Assembly (NCBI GenBank): GCA_903845315.1
Contig: CAIMWY010000236.1
Span: forward strand, 1-9,369
DNA: 9,369 bases
From: an uncultured Burkholderiales bacterium
GTDB lineage: Bacteria > Pseudomonadota > Gammaproteobacteria > Burkholderiales > Burkholderiaceae
Direction: 5' to 3'
Shown one piece after another: positions 1 through 6,357 of the stretch. The stretch's first letter is position 1. Each line of letters starts with the position of its first letter. The notes below the pieces were generated by a model that saw only the letters and a program-made list of their open reading frames with translations, searched no databases and was not told the origin of the DNA. The translations under genes and the position numbers were made by a program.

Positions 1-280
1 AAGCACGCTCACGATCGCTCAACAAGCGTCGTGTTCGATCAACCACCTCTCCCCACAAACCCACTGTTTCCGGAGCTGAACTCAAGTCTCCTTGGCGCAA
101 CCAAGACACCACTCGAAAACCTCGAAGAGCATCTAGTACCCACCAGAACAAACCTGCCAGCAATGAACCGCCAAGCAGAGACGCCCAAGCCGAGATCGCT
201 ATTTTGGAACCGCCCCAAAAAAAACCAAGAGCAGCACCGAAAGCGAGAAGAGAAATAAGACTAAAAAAACGCCAGAACAC
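1..280 (-). CDS. phoR: PhoR, phosphate regulon sensor histidine kinase (N-terminal part, cut by window edge)
   Basis: Membrane sensor kinase that phosphorylates PhoB under phosphate limitation. Only the first 93 codons are visible; the frame stays open to the left edge. The fragment starts MFWRFFSLISLL and has two hydrophobic segments (about residues 5-23 and 27-49) with a very short turn between them. A basic segment follows (DALRGFRVVSWLRQGD, about 50-65), then WGEVVDRTRRLLSDRER (76-92), the linker that precedes the PAS domain in PhoR. PAS, HisKA and ATPase domains lie outside the window. The start is a GTG at 278-280, with AAAGG six bases upstream (287-291); the stop TAG at 299-301 is the nearest in-frame upstream stop, and no ATG is available between them. 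The gene begins 21 bases after the phoB stop, so the two are very likely co-transcribed. Identity rests on family resemblance plus position; the catalytic part cannot be checked. Confidence 0.88.
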   Translation of the reverse strand, partial: MFWRFFSLISLLAFGAALGFFWGGSKIAISAWASLLGGSLLAGLFWWVLDALRGFRVVSWLRQGDLSSAPETVGLWGEVVDRTRRLLSDRERA

Positions 281-310
281 AAAGACCCTTTGAAAGACCT
301 ATCAGGTCTT
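280..310 (-). promoter_or_regulatory. Overlapping hairpins at the phoB-phoR junction
   Basis: On the minus strand a perfect 7-bp inverted repeat, AAGACCT/AGGTCTT with a 3-base loop (294-310), spans the tandem stops TGA-TAG that end phoB. Immediately downstream, CAAAG (288-292) can pair with CTTTG (280-284) across a 3-base loop, covering the AAAGG ribosome binding site and the first base of the phoR GTG. A second GGTCTT copy (282-287) could also compete for AAGACC. The repeats are directly visible; a role in setting phoR translation relative to phoB is inference. Confidence 0.35.
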
Positions 311-988
311 GGCTGTGATTCTGTATCCTACGCCACGCACGGTCTCGACCATGGAACCAGCATCGCCCAGAGCTTCTCGCAAACGCTTGACATGAACGTC
401 TACGGTCCTCTCCTCGATGAACACATGATCACCCCAGACACGGTCCAGCAACTGACTTCGGCTGTGAACACGCTCAGCGTGGTGCATCAAGTAGTTCAAC
501 AATTTGAATTCAGTAGGACCTAACTTGAGAGTTTGATCTTGATAATTCACCCGATGGGTTGCACCATCCAAGTGCAATGCCCCAAGCGTCACCAAATCGC
601 TCGCCTGTTCTGGCGCACGGCGACGCAAAACTGCACGAATACGCGCTAATAACTCTTGGGTCGAAAAAGGTTTAGTGATGTAGTCGTCAGCCCCTGCATC
701 AAGACCAGCCACTTTATCGGGTTCATCACCGCGAGCCGTCAACATCAAAATAGGCGTCGTCTTGGTGCGCGGGTCAGCACGCCAGCGCCTAGCCAACACC
801 AGCCCACTGTGACCAGGCAACATCCAGTCGAGCAAGATAACATCTGGAAGCACGTCGTCAATGGCAAGTTGTGCCGCCTCCCCATCGGCCGCCAGCACAG
901 CCAGCATACCGTTATGGCGCAAATTCACAGCAATCAATTCAGCGATTGCCGACTCATCTTCAACGACTAAAACTCTGGCCATTTTCAT
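302..988 (-). CDS. phoB: PhoB, phosphate regulon response regulator
   Basis: Cytoplasmic OmpR/PhoB-family transcription factor of 228 aa, the usual PhoB length. When phosphorylated by PhoR it binds Pho boxes and activates phosphate-starvation genes. The receiver domain (about 4-122) shows the acidic pair E10-D11, phospho-acceptor D54 in DVILLDWMLPG, switch residue T84 and K106 in the ITKPF motif. The C-terminal winged helix (about 130-226) has the recognition-helix segment ERTVDVHVKRLREAL and the terminal hairpin VRGVGYRI. The start is ATG at 986-988; a second ATG two codons on (MARVLVVEDE) gives the commoner family N-terminus. Only a weak AGGG lies about 10 bases before the first ATG, so either start is possible. 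It lies 15 bases after the phoU stop, and translation may depend on coupling. It ends with tandem stops TGA-TAG. No residue is missing. Confidence 0.97.
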   Translation of the reverse strand: MKMARVLVVEDESAIAELIAVNLRHNGMLAVLAADGEAAQLAIDDVLPDVILLDWMLPGHSGLVLARRWRADPRTKTTPILMLTARGDEPDKVAGLDAGADDYITKPFSTQELLARIRAVLRRRAPEQASDLVTLGALHLDGATHRVNYQDQTLKLGPTEFKLLNYLMHHAERVHSRSQLLDRVWGDHVFIEERTVDVHVKRLREALGDAGSMVETVRGVGYRITAKT

Positions 989-1003
989 ATTGAGTCTGCC
1001 CTA

Positions 1004-1705
1004 TCAGCCCATGGAAGATTCAACGTCAGCCAATGGTGTGTGACGCACGTCTTCACCTTTGACGATATAGATGATGAATTCAGCGATATTTTTGGCATGG
1101 TCACCTATACGCTCAATTGCTTTGGCAATAAAGAGCAAGTCCAGGCTGGCCGATATAGTGCGTGGATCTTCCATCATGTAGGTGATAAGTTTTCTGACAA
1201 AGCCATCAAATTCTTTATCGATTTCGTTGTCTTCACGCAAGATGCTCACCGCCATCGGTATATCTAAACGAGCAAAGGCATCAAGTGCTTTACGCAATAA
1301 ACCTGAAGCCATTTCAGCTGACACACGTAACTCTGAAGAAGGCAATGAACGCGGGGCAGCGTTATCGATGATGGACTTCACCATGCGTGCAATTTTTGCG
1401 GCCTCATCTCCCACGCGCTCGAGATTCGCTGTTGTTTTAGACATAGCCATCAGCAAACGCAAATCCCTTGCTGTGGGTTGGCGACGACCGATAACGGAGG
1501 CAATCTCGCGATCGATTTCAACCTCAAGACTGTTGACTTTGTTTTCAGTGATCAATACATCTTCCGCCGCTTCTGGACTAAATTGAGACAAGGCATAAAT
1601 TGCTTGACGAATTTGAGATTCAACCAAACCACCCAATTCCATCACATGAGAAGAAATGTTGTTTAAGTCGTTATCAAATTGAGAGGATAAGTGTTTTTCT
1701 GGCAT
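1004..1705 (-). CDS. phoU: PhoU, phosphate signalling regulator
   Basis: Cytoplasmic, peripheral-membrane protein that links the PstSCAB transporter to PhoR and represses the Pho response when phosphate is plentiful. It is 233 aa, close to the roughly 240 of E. coli PhoU. It shows the two repeated three-helix bundles, each carrying the family metal-cluster motif: ERVGDEAAKIA (96-106) and ERIGDHAKNIAEF (198-210). RQPTARDLRLLMAMSK (75-90) and TYMMEDPRTI (175-184) are also typical. I chose ATG at 1703-1705: GGAG lies six bases before it (1712-1715), and the resulting N-terminus aligns with E. coli PhoU around its KHISGQF segment. A TTG four codons upstream (1715-1717) directly abuts the pstB stop but would bury the ribosome binding site inside the gene. 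Spacing to pstB is 12 bases. Confidence 0.96.
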   Translation of the reverse strand: MPEKHLSSQFDNDLNNISSHVMELGGLVESQIRQAIYALSQFSPEAAEDVLITENKVNSLEVEIDREIASVIGRRQPTARDLRLLMAMSKTTANLERVGDEAAKIARMVKSIIDNAAPRSLPSSELRVSAEMASGLLRKALDAFARLDIPMAVSILREDNEIDKEFDGFVRKLITYMMEDPRTISASLDLLFIAKAIERIGDHAKNIAEFIIYIVKGEDVRHTPLADVESSMG

Positions 1706-1717
1706 ATATTTCTCCAA

Positions 1718-2494
1718 TTAGCCGAAGCGGCCGGTGATGTAGTCTTCTGTGGCAGTTTTATTTGGTTTAAAAAAGATTTGCTCAGTCTCTCCAAATTCCA
1801 CCAATTCTCCTAAATACATGTAGGCCGTGTAATCGCTGCAGCGCGCTGCTTGCTGCATGTTGTGTGTCACGATGGCGATGGTGTAATCTGCTTTCAACTC
1901 ATGCACCAGTTCTTCCACCTTGCCCGTAGAGATGGGGTCGAGTGCAGAGGTTGGTTCATCTAGTAACAACACAGAGGGTTTGACTGCCACGCTGCGTGCA
2001 ATGCACAAACGCTGCTGTTGACCACCCGAAAGCGACAACCCGTTTTGACCTAGCTTATCTTTGACTTCTGTCCACAAAGCGGCTTTGGACAAGGCCCATT
2101 CGACACGTTCGTCCATCTCAGTTTTGCTGAGGCTTTCGTACAAGCGAACGCCAAACGCAATGTTGTCGTAAATCGTCATTGGGAACGGGGTTGGTTTTTG
2201 AAACACCATGCCGATTCGGGCACGTAACAAATTCAAGTCCTGTTTAGGTTCCAAAATGTTTTGACCATAAAAGTTGATCTGGCCTTCGGCACGTTGACCT
2301 GGGTACAAGCTGTACATTCGGTTCAAAGTACGCAACAGGGTGGACTTGCCACAGCCTGATGGACCGATGAAAGCGGTGACTTTACGCTCAGCGATGTCCA
2401 TGGTGACATTGCGAAGGCCTTGAAACTTACCATAGAAGAAATTCAAGTCACGAACTTCAATGGCGTTCTTTGTTGCTGTTTTGATTTCAGACAT
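1718..2494 (-). CDS. pstB: PstB, phosphate ABC transporter ATP-binding protein
   Basis: ATPase of the high-affinity phosphate importer, acting as a dimer on the cytoplasmic face of PstC-PstA (EC 7.3.2.1). It is 258 aa, full length for the family. All nucleotide-binding motifs are intact: Walker [10 protein letters not shown] (44-52), Q-loop Q99 in VFQKPTPFP, signature LSGGQQQR (155-162), Walker B VLLLDE (175-180), D-loop SALD (183-186) and switch His H211. The [18 protein letters not shown] stretch and the C-terminal [11 protein letters not shown] are hallmarks of PstB rather than other importer ATPases. The start is ATG at 2492-2494, with a modest GGGAA seven bases upstream. It begins 20 bases after the pstA stop. 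Confidence 0.98.
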   Translation of the reverse strand: MSEIKTATKNAIEVRDLNFFYGKFQGLRNVTMDIAERKVTAFIGPSGCGKSTLLRTLNRMYSLYPGQRAEGQINFYGQNILEPKQDLNLLRARIGMVFQKPTPFPMTIYDNIAFGVRLYESLSKTEMDERVEWALSKAALWTEVKDKLGQNGLSLSGGQQQRLCIARSVAVKPSVLLLDEPTSALDPISTGKVEELVHELKADYTIAIVTHNMQQAARCSDYTAYMYLGELVEFGETEQIFFKPNKTATEDYITGRFG

Positions 2495-2514
2495 TTGTAA
2501 ATTCCCGATTGAAA

Positions 2515-3369
2515 TTAGGCGCTGACTTTTTCGCGAAAGAAAACACGTGCTAGCACATTAAGTACAAGCACAGTCAATGTGATCAACAAGGCGCCGGCCC
2601 ATGCCAAACGCACCCAGTTGTCATAAGGGCTCATGGCAAACTGAAAGATCACCACAGGTAAGTTGGCCATTGGCGCACCCATATTGGTGCTGAAAAATTG
2701 ATTGTTCAGGGCTGTGAACAACAATGGCGCTGTTTCGCCGCTGATTCGGGCCACCGCCAATAACAAGCCGGTCATCACACCGCTTTTGGCCGCCCGTAAT
2801 GTGATGAAGGTTGACACCTTCCAACGCGGCGCTCCTAAAGCAAATGCAGCTTCTCGCAAGCTACCGGGTACCAAACGCAACATGTTTTCTGTGGTGCGCA
2901 TAATGACAGGAACGGCGATGAGCGACAGGGCCAAGCTACCTGCATAACCTGAGAAGTTGCCCACTGTGGCTACTGCAATCGCATAAACGAACAAGCCCAA
3001 CACGATTGAGGGTGCTGACAGCATGATGTCGGTCACAAAGCGGGTCAACTCTGCAGTTTTACTTTCATCACCGTATTCGGTAAGGTAAATGCCGGCCAAG
3101 ATGCCTACGGGCGTGGAGACCAAAACTGTTAACCCCACAATCATCAAACTACCAACAATCGCATTTCGCAAACCCCCACCTTCAGTGCCGGGCGCAGGCG
3201 TATCGCTAAAAAGCAAGTTGGCATCCAAGGCGGATAGGCCGTTGGCAAACAACACGTAAAGAATCCAGAGTAGTACGGCCAAACCAATGGCCATTGCCGT
3301 CATGGAAAACGTCAACCCCAGTAAACTGGTGATACGACGTTTTGTGTAGAGCTGAGTGTTCATTTCCAT
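2515..3369 (-). CDS. pstA: PstA, phosphate ABC transporter permease
   Basis: Inner-membrane permease that pairs with PstC to form the phosphate channel. It is 284 aa. It has a hydrophobic first helix (about 20-43), a periplasmic loop with Gly/Pro (56-66), and further hydrophobic segments at roughly 70-96, 115-137, 143-157, 198-220 and 255-277, giving the six-helix pattern. The coupling loop that contacts PstB carries the EAA motif at 173-179 (EAAFALG) followed by [18 protein letters not shown] (119-127) is typical of PstA. The start ATG at 3367-3369 is five bases from AAGAGG (3375-3380); an internal ATG two codons later is the alternative. It sits nine bases after the pstC stop, so it is tightly linked in the operon. 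Confidence 0.97.
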   Translation of the reverse strand: MEMNTQLYTKRRITSLLGLTFSMTAMAIGLAVLLWILYVLFANGLSALDANLLFSDTPAPGTEGGGLRNAIVGSLMIVGLTVLVSTPVGILAGIYLTEYGDESKTAELTRFVTDIMLSAPSIVLGLFVYAIAVATVGNFSGYAGSLALSLIAVPVIMRTTENMLRLVPGSLREAAFALGAPRWKVSTFITLRAAKSGVMTGLLLAVARISGETAPLLFTALNNQFFSTNMGAPMANLPVVIFQFAMSPYDNWVRLAWAGALLITLTVLVLNVLARVFFREKVSA

Positions 3370-3378
3370 AGAAACCTC

Positions 3379-4389
3379 TTAGTTACCTTTTGCTTTTTCG
3401 GCTCGCATGATCATCATCTTGGCTATGGCCAAGACCACAAAGGTGATAACAAAAAGCAAGAAACCAAGTGCAAACAAAGTGGAGAAGTGCAAGGCCTCAG
3501 CCTCGCCAAACTCGTTGGCCAATACAGACGCAATCGAGGTGCCAGGCGAGAACAAAGACGTTGGCATGCGGTTGGCATTGCCAATCACAAATGTCACGGC
3601 CATAGTTTCGCCCAAAGCTCGGCCTAGCCCAAGCATGATGCCCCCGATCACACCTTTTTGTGTGTAGGGCAAAACCACTTGGCGCACCACCTCCCAAGTA
3701 GTGCAACCTAAACCATAAGCGGATTCACGCAGAATGGGTGGAGTGATTTCAAATACATCACGCATCACCGCTGCGACAAAAGGTAAAACCATAAAAGCCA
3801 ACACAATGCCTGCCGCCAAGATACCCATACCATTGGTGGCTCCGCCAAACAAAAAGCCAACCAACGGCAAACCACCCAAAACCTTTTGCAGCGGTACTTG
3901 ACAGTAGTCAGCAAACAAAGGCGCAAATACAAACAATCCAAACATGCCGTAAATGATGGAGGGCACAGCCGCCAACAATTCAATTGATGTACCTAGTGGT
4001 CGACGCAACCAAACCGGGCAAGTTTCAGTCAAAAATACTGCCACGCCAAAGGCCAACGGCACGGCTAATAACAGCGCAATGCCCGCGCTGGCCATCGTTC
4101 CTACGATAGCAATGGCAGCACCGAAATCTTGATTGATGATGTCCCATTCGACATGCCATAAAAATTCAAAACCAAATTTCTGGAACGTAGGCCATGCATT
4201 CACAAACAAAGAAATGATGATTCCTAATAACGCCACCAAAACGAGCAGTGAAAAGGCCTGCGTGACGCGGTGAAAGAAGAAGTCTTCTGTGCGCTGCCTC
4301 TTGGCAACCGCCACCATGTCTTCGCTGACGACTTGACTCTGCTCATCTTTTAATAAATTTTGCGAGCTCATGACGGACCCTAGATTCAT
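3379..4389 (-). CDS. pstC: PstC, phosphate ABC transporter permease
   Basis: Second inner-membrane permease of the Pst importer, partner of PstA. It is 336 aa, slightly longer than the E. coli protein (319) because of a polar N-terminal tail of about 40 residues before the first helix (46-64). Further hydrophobic segments lie near 93-120, 136-160, 187-208, 250-270 and 305-330. Family hallmarks are ELLAAVPSIIYGMFGLFVFAP (137-157), with an EAA-type coupling loop RESAYGLG (221-228). GRALGETMAVTFVIGN is the conserved segment shared by PstC proteins. The start is ATG at 4387-4389 with AAGG seven bases upstream (4397-4400); ATG at codon 7 is possible. It is separated from pstS by 79 bases holding a terminator-like hairpin, so its expression probably depends on read-through from the pstS promoter. 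Confidence 0.97.
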   Translation of the reverse strand: MNLGSVMSSQNLLKDEQSQVVSEDMVAVAKRQRTEDFFFHRVTQAFSLLVLVALLGIIISLFVNAWPTFQKFGFEFLWHVEWDIINQDFGAAIAIVGTMASAGIALLLAVPLAFGVAVFLTETCPVWLRRPLGTSIELLAAVPSIIYGMFGLFVFAPLFADYCQVPLQKVLGGLPLVGFLFGGATNGMGILAAGIVLAFMVLPFVAAVMRDVFEITPPILRESAYGLGCTTWEVVRQVVLPYTQKGVIGGIMLGLGRALGETMAVTFVIGNANRMPTSLFSPGTSIASVLANEFGEAEALHFSTLFALGFLLFVITFVVLAIAKMMIMRAEKAKGN

Positions 4390-4413
4390 AAAAGCACCTT
4401 ATTTTTAAAAGCC

Positions 4414-4447
4414 AAAAAAAACGTCGGCACTTAAGAGAAGGCCGACG
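4414..4447 (-). terminator. Intrinsic terminator/attenuator between pstS and pstC
   Basis: On the minus strand CGTCGGC (4441-4447) pairs perfectly with GCCGACG (4422-4428) across a 12-base loop and is followed directly by eight T (4414-4421). It lies 21 bases after the pstS stop and 24 before the pstC start, with no separate promoter obvious for pstC. It therefore probably acts as a partial terminator that leaves periplasmic PstS more abundant than the membrane subunits. A-rich sequence on the far side (4448-4454) makes it look weakly bidirectional, but nothing on the plus strand needs terminating. Confidence 0.85.
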
Positions 4448-4460
4448 AATTTTTCAGCTT

Positions 4461-4481
4461 AATTCAAATTACTTTTGAATT
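4461..4481 (-). repeat. Short perfect inverted repeat over the pstS stop codon
   Basis: AATTCAAA (4461-4468) and TTTGAATT (4474-4481) form an 8-bp perfect inverted repeat with a 5-base loop that contains the pstS stop (4469-4471). The stem is AT-rich and weak and sits just before the attenuator hairpin. It could stabilise the pstS 3' end, but may simply reflect the codons for the terminal Ile-Gln-Lys. Confidence 0.35.
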
Positions 4482-5500
4482 TGTGTCCACACCTTAGCGC
4501 GAATTTGTGAGGTCAAACTGTCAGGCAGCGCTACGTAATCCAACTCTTCTGCCATCTTCTTGCCGTTAGCAAAAGCCCAATCGAAGAACTTAATTGCTTC
4601 AGCAGATGCGACTTTGTCAGCAGGATGCCTGTACATCAAAATGAAAGACGCAGTGCTGATAGGCCAGCTGTTGGCGCCTTTTGCATTGACCATTGAAACG
4701 CCCATTCCAGGCACGCTCATCCAGTCAGCACCGGCAGCAGCCGCAGCAAAAGTCAGATCATCAGGTGATACGTATTTGCCATCTCCGTTTTGCAACTGCA
4801 TGAAAATCATGTTGTTCTTTTTCACATAGGCATATTCGACGTAACCCAAAGAACCTTTGACGCGGTTCACGTTAGCGGCTACACCTTCGTTACCCTTACC
4901 GCCCACGGAGGAAGCTGCTGGCCACTTGACTGCAGCGCCCTTACCAACAGTACTCGACCAGTCTTTGCTGACAGCACTCAAATAGTCTGTGAAATTGAAC
5001 GTCGTGCCAGAGCCGTCAGCGCGATGCACCACCGTGATGGCTTGGTCGGGTAATTTTTTACCTGGATTTAAAGCTGCAATCTTGGGGTCGTTCCAGTTGG
5101 CAATTTTCCCCATGAACATTTCGGACAACACGACACCCGTAATGCGTAATTCGCCTGGTTTAAAGCCATCCAAGTTCAAGACAGGCACGGTACCGCCGAT
5201 GATCGCTGGAAATTGCACCAAGCCATCTTTGTCGAGGTCTTCACCGGACAGCGGCGCATCAGTCGCACCAAAGGTCACCGTCTTTGCCTTGATCTGACGA
5301 ATGCCGCCAGAGGAACCAATGGACTGGTAGTTCAAACCGTTGCCGGTGGCGGCTTTGTAGCCTTCAGCCCACTTGGCATAGATGGGGAACGGAAAAGTCG
5401 CGCCTGCGCCAGTGATGTCGGCCGCGAAGGCTGAACCCATGGCTAAAGTTGTCATTGCAACAACCGCCAGAGATTTGAAAAATATACGTTTCGTATTCAT
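4469..5500 (-). CDS. pstS: PstS, periplasmic phosphate-binding protein
   Basis: Periplasmic solute-binding protein that captures inorganic phosphate and delivers it to PstCA. It is 343 aa, full length. An N-terminal Sec signal peptide is clear: basic NTKR, a hydrophobic core (about 10-22), and cleavage after AFA at residue 26. The mature protein begins ADITGAGATFPFPIYAKW, the family signature. Phosphate-site segments are visible: GAGATFPFP (32-40), SIGSSGGIRQI, FGATDAPLS, and HRADGSGTTFNFTDYL, the loop whose Arg, Asp, Ser and Gly/Thr ligands bind phosphate in E. coli PstS. The start ATG is five bases from AAGGA (5506-5510). It is the first gene of the pst-pho operon, preceded by a Pho box and followed by an attenuator. 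Nothing is missing. Confidence 0.98.
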   Translation of the reverse strand: MNTKRIFFKSLAVVAMTTLAMGSAFAADITGAGATFPFPIYAKWAEGYKAATGNGLNYQSIGSSGGIRQIKAKTVTFGATDAPLSGEDLDKDGLVQFPAIIGGTVPVLNLDGFKPGELRITGVVLSEMFMGKIANWNDPKIAALNPGKKLPDQAITVVHRADGSGTTFNFTDYLSAVSKDWSSTVGKGAAVKWPAASSVGGKGNEGVAANVNRVKGSLGYVEYAYVKKNNMIFMQLQNGDGKYVSPDDLTFAAAAAGADWMSVPGMGVSMVNAKGANSWPISTASFILMYRHPADKVASAEAIKFFDWAFANGKKMAEELDYVALPDSLTSQIRAKVWTQIQK

Positions 5501-5531
5501 GTCATTCCTTCAATGGGTTAGAACATTTATG

Positions 5532-5572
5532 AATTTATCAATAATTTGTGACGAAATCATGACAATTGTGAC
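5532..5572 (-). promoter_or_regulatory. Pho box and promoter of the pstS operon
   Basis: On the minus strand TTGTCATGATTTCGTCAC (5548-5565) matches 13 of 18 positions of the E. coli Pho box, two GTCA half-sites 11 bases apart. A third GTCAC (5568-5572) lies nine bases further upstream and could be part of an extended PhoB site. Exactly ten bases downstream of the box is TAAATT (5532-5537), a 4/6 match to a -10 element at the spacing usual for PhoB-dependent promoters, where the box replaces the -35. This predicts a leader of about 25 bases, which holds the pstS ribosome binding site. PhoB activation of the operon that encodes PhoB gives positive autoregulation. The -10 choice is less certain than the box. 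Confidence 0.85.
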
Positions 5573-5608
5573 GAAGTGATTTTTAAATTAAAGAAAAATA
5601 TTCTCAGC

Positions 5609-5624
5609 TTCTTTGCCCAAAGAA
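5609..5624 (-). terminator. Weak hairpin after the beta-barrel gene
   Basis: TTCTTTG (5609-5615) and CAAAGAA (5618-5624) form a small perfect inverted repeat eight bases after the stop of the upstream gene. The nearest T-rich tract on the minus strand (about 5580-5600) does not follow the stem directly, so this is at best a poor terminator for the folP-glmM transcript. It is noted because no better terminator exists before the pstS promoter. Confidence 0.25.
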
Positions 5625-5631
5625 AACATCA

Positions 5632-6357
5632 TCAAAAGCGCTGCCCCAACGACACTCGCCACATCGTTTGTGGCGTGAAGTTAATCACCGGATCGTAGGC
5701 TATTCGGGTAAAGAATTGAGCAAAGTCATAGGTCAAACTCAAACCTGTTCTGTGCACCATGCGATCTTCGACGAGACCACTTTTGAATAACACATCCACC
5801 GTCAAACGTTCGCCCTCTGGCATCGGGGTTCTATACAGCAGATGCAAATGCTGCTGGTCTGGATTTTTTCGGTTGTCGCGCACCACCTGTACCGAAACAG
5901 ACTGCAAAGACGACCAACGGTAGCCCACAGACGCCATCCACGCGTCGTTGGGATCAAAGTTGAGGTTTACGTAGGGATGTAAATTGGTGCGCCCTAAACC
6001 CGCACCGGCAAAGAAGGCATCACCTGTTTCAACCGACAAGCTGCCCCCAATAAAACCGCCAGAGGCGGTTTGCACTGAGGGCATGACTCGCCAATGCGAT
6101 GCCTCAAAGCTTTTGTCCCAGCCTATCCGGGGTTGAGACACTTCTTGCTCGGGAGATCGGTACCAAGCTGCCCAAATGTTGCCAAGCTCTGAACTTTGAC
6201 GAACATTGATATCAAGCCCGTGGCTGTTGGACAAACCACCGCCAGACAAAGCATACAAACCGGTGGTGAACTTGTAAGCAGTCTCTTCTGCTGCTTGGGC
6301 GCTGCACGTCGACAAAGACAGTAAGACCAAACCAATGCAACGCACCAACTTATTCAC
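5632..6357 (-). CDS. Putative outer-membrane beta-barrel protein of unknown function
   Basis: I do not recognise a named family. The 241-aa product begins MNKLVR, followed by a hydrophobic core (8-16) and a likely signal-peptidase I site after SAQA (residue 22). The rest alternates polar and hydrophobic or aromatic residues in strands of about ten residues, for example [30 protein letters not shown] and GLSLTYDF. The chain ends in Phe (VSLGQRF), the signal recognised by the outer-membrane BAM machinery. By eye there is room for roughly 12-14 strands, so a small single-chain barrel is likely. I chose the GTG at 6355-6357: it forms a GTGA overlap with the glmM stop and gives a clean signal peptide. 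The longer ATG at 6388-6390 would add 11 residues and extend into glmM. The overlap suggests co-translation with glmM rather than PhoB control, since the Pho box lies downstream. Function and substrate cannot be assigned. Confidence 0.8.
   Translation of the reverse strand: MNKLVRCIGLVLLSLSTCSAQAAEETAYKFTTGLYALSGGGLSNSHGLDINVRQSSELGNIWAAWYRSPEQEVSQPRIGWDKSFEASHWRVMPSVQTASGGFIGGSLSVETGDAFFAGAGLGRTNLHPYVNLNFDPNDAWMASVGYRWSSLQSVSVQVVRDNRKNPDQQHLHLLYRTPMPEGERLTVDVLFKSGLVEDRMVHRTGLSLTYDFAQFFTRIAYDPVINFTPQTMWRVSLGQRF

Noticed and set aside
3..293. Long plus-strand open frames in the first 290 bases, one encoding a very basic Lys/Arg-rich tail (frame open from 3) and one starting at GTG 31
   Set aside because: Both are compositionally biased shadows of the phoR N-terminus; the minus-strand frame gives two membrane helices, a ribosome binding site and the expected operon position.
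1182..1586. 134-codon plus-strand frame opposite phoU
   Set aside because: It is antisense to a well-conserved PhoU with all motifs intact, has no ribosome binding site of note and no family features.
6292..6324. Possible lipoprotein signal (LSTC) in the beta-barrel gene
   Set aside because: The residue before Cys is Thr, not Gly, Ala or Ser, a good signal-peptidase I site follows four residues later, and the C-terminal Phe points to a barrel instead.
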